The notes beneath the pieces were generated by a model. The model was not told the origin of the DNA, ran no database searches, and worked only from the letters and a program-made list of their open reading frames with translations. This document shows, piece by piece, positions 58,141-64,000 of a stretch of DNA of 64,000 nt. Both the position numbers and the translations under genes were made by a program. This DNA is from Nautilus pompilius (Eukaryota > Mollusca > Cephalopoda > Nautilida > Nautilidae): positions 310,001 to 374,000 of the forward strand of contig JACATO010001065.1 in assembly GCA_018389105.1 (NCBI GenBank), written 5' to 3'. How positions within the stretch are numbered: the stretch's first letter is position 1; every line of letters begins with the position of its first letter.

Positions 58141-61100
58141 GTGGTAATGTCACCCAAAACCCATCATCCTTCCCACCCACACGCAAGTCCTGCTTCGCTT
58201 GCTGCCGCACCATCGCCCCGTTACGATGCAGTCAATGTGGCAATCTTTTACACAGCTCTTGCTCTGGCCTCTCACAGGCCGCAGCCCAGCAGAACCACCA
58301 TTGGTTATGCTCTCAATGCCACCTCACTTCTACCCAACCACCACCACCAAACTCAACCCCCCCCCATCACTGAAATTTCCGAGCCACCTCTGCATCAGGC
58401 CCGAAAATCCCTCCGCATTCTCCAAAGGAATGTTGATGGAGTGTCAACTAAACTAGGCAAACTTGAATCCCGCCTAATCACCGATCGCATTGATGTCTGC
58501 CTTATCCAAGAGGCAAAATTCAGAGCGTGTGATACTACTCCACACCTCCATGGTTGCAATGCAATTCGCCTAGACCGTCCCAACAGACACCGCGGGGGAG
58601 GTCTCCTGACTCTCATCAAAGGCGATTTGATCTTCCAACAACTACCCACCAGGCATCTCGGGCACTGCCGTGGAATGTACCTCCATCCGCGTTCGCCTGT
58701 CCCGCCGAAAATGGGCTTTTATTCACAACTTATACATACCCCCATTTCGACAACCTGATCAACCAGACCACCTCTCCCTAAGCCTTCATACCCTCCAACC
58801 GAACACTTTCATTGGCGGTGACTTTAATGCTCACTCATTACTGTGGGACCCCTTTCAACCCGCAGATAGCCGTGGCTCCGAGATCGAAGATCTTCTCCTC
58901 TCCCAAACCTTAACCCTTCTAAATGATGGATCAGCCACTACAATCAACCATGGAACCGGCGGTTCTAGTTCCCCAGACCTCTCTTTGGCCCTCTTCCTGG
59001 GCTAACAGCTCTGAGTGGACTGTTGGCGAAGACCTGGGCTCGGACCATCTCCCAATTACCACAACACTGTGCTGCCGACTTGAGCACGTGGCTAAGGTCC
59101 ATCGAGCCCGGTGGAACAGGCGCAATGTCGACTGGTCCCTTTTCACCCAATCAATCGAAGAAGCCATGCCTAGCCTGCTCCCCACCCCATCCCTTGATGC
59201 TAGTGTCCGGCAATTTACTAACCTTCTGCTGTCGACTGGCCACAAAACAGTTGGCAAATCCAAATCCGGCGCACGAACTCGCTGCTGGATGACACCCAAA
59301 GTGAAGGCAGCCATCAAACGCCGCAATCACCTACGGCGCCACATCGCGGATCGCCGTGCAGAATGGATCGAGGCCTGCGCAACAGTCAACGCTCTCTCCC
59401 GCAAAGCTAAGATGTCCAAATGGACTGACTTTCTTTCCGAACTAGAGCACAGCCCTGGCGCATGATCCGCTCACTCAGCGGTGGCCCAGACTCGAGTAGC
59501 TTTGTTGAACCTTTGCAGCACAATGGTCGCATAATCACAACGAACGAAGGCAAAGCTAACGCCTTCATGCACCATTACGCCGCAGTCAATCGCCTATCAC
59601 TCGACAAAGACGATCGAACAAAGAGACGGCTTGTCAAGGAACTGCTCCAGTCTCCCACCGCTGACGACAAGAGCTGCTCTGACTTCTCCCTTCGGGAGTT
59701 AGACGACGCAATCCAGCAACTTTGCCATGGTGGTGCTCCAGGCCAGGACAACATTCCCCCTTCTTTCCTCATCGCCCTTGGCCCACTGGCACGCCAAGAA
59801 CTCCTTGAAATCTACAACTGGAGTTTCAACTCAGGTCGATGTCCCCAAACTTGGAGAGATGCGGCCATCCTCCCGCTGAAGGAGGCAGGCAAACCCGCAA
59901 CCGATTTTTCCTCCTTTTATCCTGTCAGTCTCACATCCTGCATCATGAAAACCCTGGAAAGGCTGGTTCGCAAACAGCGATGCTGCGAAGACCAAGTCTT
60001 GCGTATAATGCAGAAAATCAGTGACAGCTTTCAGGCGGAAAAGCCCAATCGGAGTGTCCTCGCCCTTCTGGACTCCTCCAAAGCCTATGACAAAGTCTGG
60101 CGAGAGCTCATTTTCACTTCATTGTCTACGGGCTTACTGAGAAAGATGGGCCGCTGGATTTTCAACTTCTTGTCCAACCGGCGGGCCCAGATCCAGATAA
60201 ATGGGCAATTAGGACAGTTCCTTGACCTCCGACAGGGACTGTCCCCAAGGCTCCATCCTCACCCCCCCTACTGTTCCTTCTTTACATCAATCACCTCCAC
60301 AAGGTGCTACCTTCCGGGGTTGATATTGCCATGTACGCTTATGACGTGGCCATCCTCAGCAGTCACCCTATCAAGGAGCAAGCTGAGAGGCGGTCAAAGA
60401 GGCCGTCACAGCGGTCTCAGAATGGAGCCGTAGGAAAAAGTTGGTCCTGAACGCCGAGAAATCGGAAGTCTGCTTCTTTTCCACCCAAATTTCTAGGCAT
60501 CATCCTAGATCGGAGCCTCTCCTTCGGTCCCCACACAAAGGCAGTTACCAGCAAAGTAGCGGCCCATTGCCGCATCCTGGCCTCCCTAACATCTCAAACT
60601 TGGGGCTGGCGAAAAAACAGTCGCCGCAAAGTTTACTGCTCCCTCCAACTTTCACTTCTCAACTATGCAGCCCCAGCATGGCAACCCTGGCTTTCCGCTT
60701 CCCGACTCAACCAACTGGACTGCGCTCAGAACAAGGCCCTTCGAATAATAACTGGGCAATTGCGGTCTACCCCCTTAGATGCCCTTCGCCTAGAGGCTGG
60801 CACCCGCAGCTACCACACCACCTCTAAAATCCTAATTGCAACCTCTGCCGAAAAAGCTGTACGTCTACCTCCTGAGCACCCTCGATATCAAACCCTTGCA
60901 TCCAACTGTCCTCACATACTTCACCAGCCAAGCTGGCGCTCCACATCCCAAGCGATTGCCTTGTCCTTCCCTGAAAACTTCTCCATCCAAGCCCCACTAC
61001 ACAACCCCATACACTGCCCATGGGACTATGGACCTTCTCATTGGCGTATCTCCCCATCTCTCACGAATCCACTTTCCTCTCCTACCCCCGCCTCCCTTTA

Positions 61101-61910
61101 CGAGGAAACTCTCGTGGCCATCCGCCAATCATCATCCAACCTTACCATCTACACGGCCTTCAATGGCCGACTCAACGGGGGTGCCACAATGGTCGTCACA
61201 AGCGGAGACCCAGCCCATCCCTCCCTCATTCTCTCCAGATCTGAAAAAGGAGCTCCCTTCACGTCTTCCTTTTGTGAAGAGAAAGCAGCCCTCCAACTCG
61301 CTCTGCTATGGCTTCTCTCTGACTGTCCCGCCCACCGACAGCCGCTCTCTAACCCTCTCCCTCCTACACCATTCCACCGACACCCAAGACCTCCAGTCCC
61401 TCCTCTCCCAACACTGCTTCCCCACCCACATCATGTGGATCCCCGGCAATGAATGGGCCGATGCCGCTGCCAAGTCTGCTACCTCCAAACCAGACCCTCC
61501 CAGACCTACCGACTACCAGTCTGCCAAGGCTGCCCTCCAACACCTCATCCCAGACCCACCACCCGTAAACTGCTTATCCGCTGAAGTCTACTCTGACTAC
61601 AATTGGATGACTGACAGCAACGCGACGACAAACTGGCGGGATGCAGTGCTACTGAGCCGGCTCCAGTCTGGTCACTGCCCTCGTCTTCAGGCATATCAAC
61701 ATAGAGTCAACCAATCAGCCAACCCCACCTGCCCCATCTGCGGAGAGGAGCCTCAAATGGTGTCCCACTGGCTACAGCGGTGCCCTGGTCTTGTCTCCCT
61801 CCGCCACTCAAGGCACTTGTCTCGCAGCCAGCGGAGGTGATAGCGCTAGCCAAGAAGTCCTTTTAAGGATACTCTCGGGCGCTATGTCTCTACAACAACA
61901 ACAACAACAA
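58140..61910 (+). mobile_element. Non-LTR retrotransposon (I/RNase H-bearing type), nearly full length but dead, nested in a gypsy element
   Basis: GC-rich against an AT-rich background. Domains in order: a PHD-like finger (58182-58320; C-x2-C, C-x2-C, H-x3-C, W-x2-C-x2-C); an endonuclease (58405-59060; Q-R-N-V-D-G, G-D-F-N-A-H at 58817-58834, S-D-H-L-P-I near 59040); a reverse transcriptase (59462-60433; L-L-D-S-S-K-A-Y-D-K-V-W in motif A); an RNase H-like domain (about 61150-61480; W-I-P-G-N-E-W-A-D-A-A-A); and a CPICGEEP zinc motif near 61730. The RT motif at 60334-60345 reads Y-A-Y-D, not Y/F-A-D-D. Several frameshifts. The 3' end is a CAA repeat (61891-61910). Confidence 0.75.
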
Positions 61911-64000
61911 TACTGTAGACAAGAAACCACCTAAGAATAAACCAGTAAGGGATGGCTCTTTCAAAAATTAAAACCACAGAATTACAACCACCCAAATATA
62001 AAAGTCATTCTCACTGACATTCAAAGTGTATTAAGTGTGAACAAAACCAGTAATGGTAAATGCCTAGAGCATCACAATCTGTTACATAGGCATAAAAATA
62101 GATAAATAATTTTGCAAGTTTTTTCAGATCTATCAAACACAGAAGATTACATTTCTCAAGGTGAAACATATTATTTAGATTCAGTTTATGTATTAGTTGA
62201 CCATGTTGACAAGGAGACTGGCAAAAAGAGGTACACTTAAGTAATCTTGAACAGGAAACAAGAAAAAATAGACTGGTGCAGAAATGTTATATCACCTCAA
62301 TTGTATAAGTTACAATTCATCCATATCTACATGGGGGGAATTTTACACAAGATGTAGAGAAATTAAGAGAGAAACAATGGAAGAATTTTTTGTAACAAAT
62401 GTGAATAATGGCAAATCATTTTTAGGGGGGAATTATTTGTAACTTAAAAGTAAAGACCACCAAGTGATAACACTGTTAAGGATAAGAACTCCTGAAATTC
62501 CAAAAAAAAACTTAGTTTCATCACAAAAGTATACCAAATTAAAATTTGTGGTTCTGTAAAGTTTGTGCAACATTCTGCCAGAGAAGTTCTTGCTTTATTT
62601 TTTAAAATAAAAGATGAGCTATAATGAATGATAACAGAGAAATTACTAAAATAGATTTTCCCACCAATTGGGTGAATAACATAGCACCAATAAACGAAAA
62701 TAACTCAGATATACTGATAAAACAAAGCAATTGTGAGAGCACTATCATTTATTTATCATAGATGGAAATAGTTGGTAGACTCTCAGGTGCTAAATATTTC
62801 AGTAAAACAGAAACCAATTGTTAGTATTGGCAAGTACCACTGGACAAAAATCTCTCTTACTTAATGACTTTTAATATGCTTATTGGCTATTTTTGCTTTC
62901 TAAAAATCTTTTAAACAAAAATGAACACAAAATGTTTTAAAACCTAATAGGGATTGAGAGAGATATTCATGTGTTAAGTTGGTGGGGGGGATACAATTCC
63001 AGAATATGACATAGATCTAAAAGCTTGTTTAGATAAAGAGGAAACATAACTCTAAGAAATGTCAGTTTTGCATTACTAGTACTGAACACATTTGACCATA
63101 TTTTTACACAAGATGGTGGGAAGCCTAATTCCAAAAAGTTGAATAATAAGAATATTCCTATTAAAGATAAGCAAGGAATTCATTGCATGATAGGAATGGT
63201 GAAGTATGTTCCCAAATTTTCTCCTCATATCTCTATAGCAATTGAATCTCTATATGGGAGGATGCTGTATATCAGTGGTCTGATCATCACAGAAAATGTC
63301 TGAGCAACATCAGAAAACTTTTGAAATAAAACAACATATTGCTCAAATATTATGATGTCAGCAAACCAGTAACTATTCAAGTTGATGCCTCCAAAGGTAC
63401 CTATAGTGCAACGATTAATCAAGAGCATGGTCACTTACCAGGCAAACAAAAAAAGATATGCACAAATTCAAAGAGTCCCTGACTATAGTTTTTGGAGTCA
63501 GGTTTCATCATTTGTTTAAGGCAAAAAGCTTGCCATCAAAAGCAATCACCAGCCACAAGGCAGTATCCAAGAAACCATTTAACTACTATCCCTGAAAACT
63601 TCAAATCATGCTTTTACAGCTCTAAGCATATGGTATCAACCTAGCTCAAAACTGGGACTCCAGAATACACACAAGAACAATTTAAAAGTGACTTCAATCT
63701 AGAATACCATTTCCATTCAGTTGTAAAAAATTTGGAAAACTAACAGCTAGAAGAGAAGAAAACGAGAATCATGACTCAATGGTCATTCTACAAGAAATAA
63801 TCAGTCAGTCAGTGAAACCGTAACCAACTTATATACTCTGATGTGTGGATTGAGTAAACAAAACAAAATAAGGGAGGACATACTTTTTTGGCAAGGCAAG
63901 CCAACTTGAAGGCATGATAGCTAAATGCCCAATTTGTCTAGAAAGGAGCAGATGGTCAAACCAAAAGGAACCACTCCACACTCATGAGTTACCAACAGGA
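61911..64000 (+). pseudogene. Ty3/gypsy-like retrotransposon, right part (protease to integrase region), runs off the window
   Basis: After the nested insertion, decayed gag zinc-knuckle and protease-like pieces are followed near 63195 by a K-Y-V-P-K-F-S-P-H segment. Then come K-P-V-T-I-Q-V-D-A-S-K near 63363, a K-R-Y-A-Q-I-Q-R block and S-N-H-Q-P near 63540, all typical of the gypsy RT/RNase H region. The last 200 bases resemble the integrase zinc-finger region. Stops throughout; no LTR seen. Confidence 0.5.

Noticed and set aside
58395-59326. Long minus-strand frames opposite the non-LTR element
   Set aside because: Shadows of the GC-rich plus-strand coding sequence.
63225-63434. 69-codon minus-strand frame
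   Set aside because: Antisense to the gypsy RNase H region, whose plus-strand reading is recognisable.
1-64000. CRISPR arrays, bacterial operons, riboswitches
   Set aside because: None seen; introns, SINEs and eukaryotic transposons show that this is an animal genome.

Overview
This is an animal (metazoan) genomic window: AT-rich, with short exons separated by introns of 0.3 to 5 kb with standard GT/AG ends, and full of decayed transposons. The gene families (an SLC6 glycine-transporter-like pair and a DUF4773-like secreted protein), the repeat types and the tRNA-derived SINE suggest a lophotrochozoan, most likely a mollusc. The species cannot be fixed from the sequence.

Layout. (1) 1-5.5 kb: non-coding, with an almost complete mariner-type element (557-2333) and a possible first micro-exon. 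(2) 5.5-24.3 kb: SLC6 gene A, plus strand, 14 recognised exons, about 640 aa, 12 transmembrane segments. (3) 24.3-28.5 kb: intergenic, with a decayed Tigger/jerky transposase on the minus strand. (4) 28.5-50.9 kb: SLC6 gene B, a tandem paralogue; exons 2-13 have the same lengths and phases as in gene A. (5) 52.3-56.0 kb: the 3' part of a minus-strand gene for a cysteine-rich DUF4773-like protein. (6) 56.1-64 kb: a transposon cluster: a tRNA-derived SINE, a fragment of an unclassified transposon family, and a decayed Ty3/gypsy element whose gag is interrupted by a GC-rich non-LTR retrotransposon.

The introns of the transporter genes hold pogo/Tigger, hAT and piggyBac-like elements, paired MITEs and an unclassified element here called family X. 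Family X has three copies in the window. One copy (44149-46482) sits inside a hAT element and has terminal inverted repeats beginning TTTTCCGCAT and flanking CAAAA repeats, so it moves as a DNA transposon. Another copy (17.35-19.0 kb) lies directly downstream of 14 alternating heat-shock-element half-sites and a TATA box.

The two transporters keep the amino-acid-type TM1 (Gly where amine transporters have Asp). They differ from each other at the TM6 site that separates vertebrate GlyT1 (Gly) from GlyT2 (Ser). Both have Gln in place of the GlyT TM6 Trp and Ser in place of the TM8 sodium-site Asp. Their substrates may therefore differ from each other and from classical glycine transporters.
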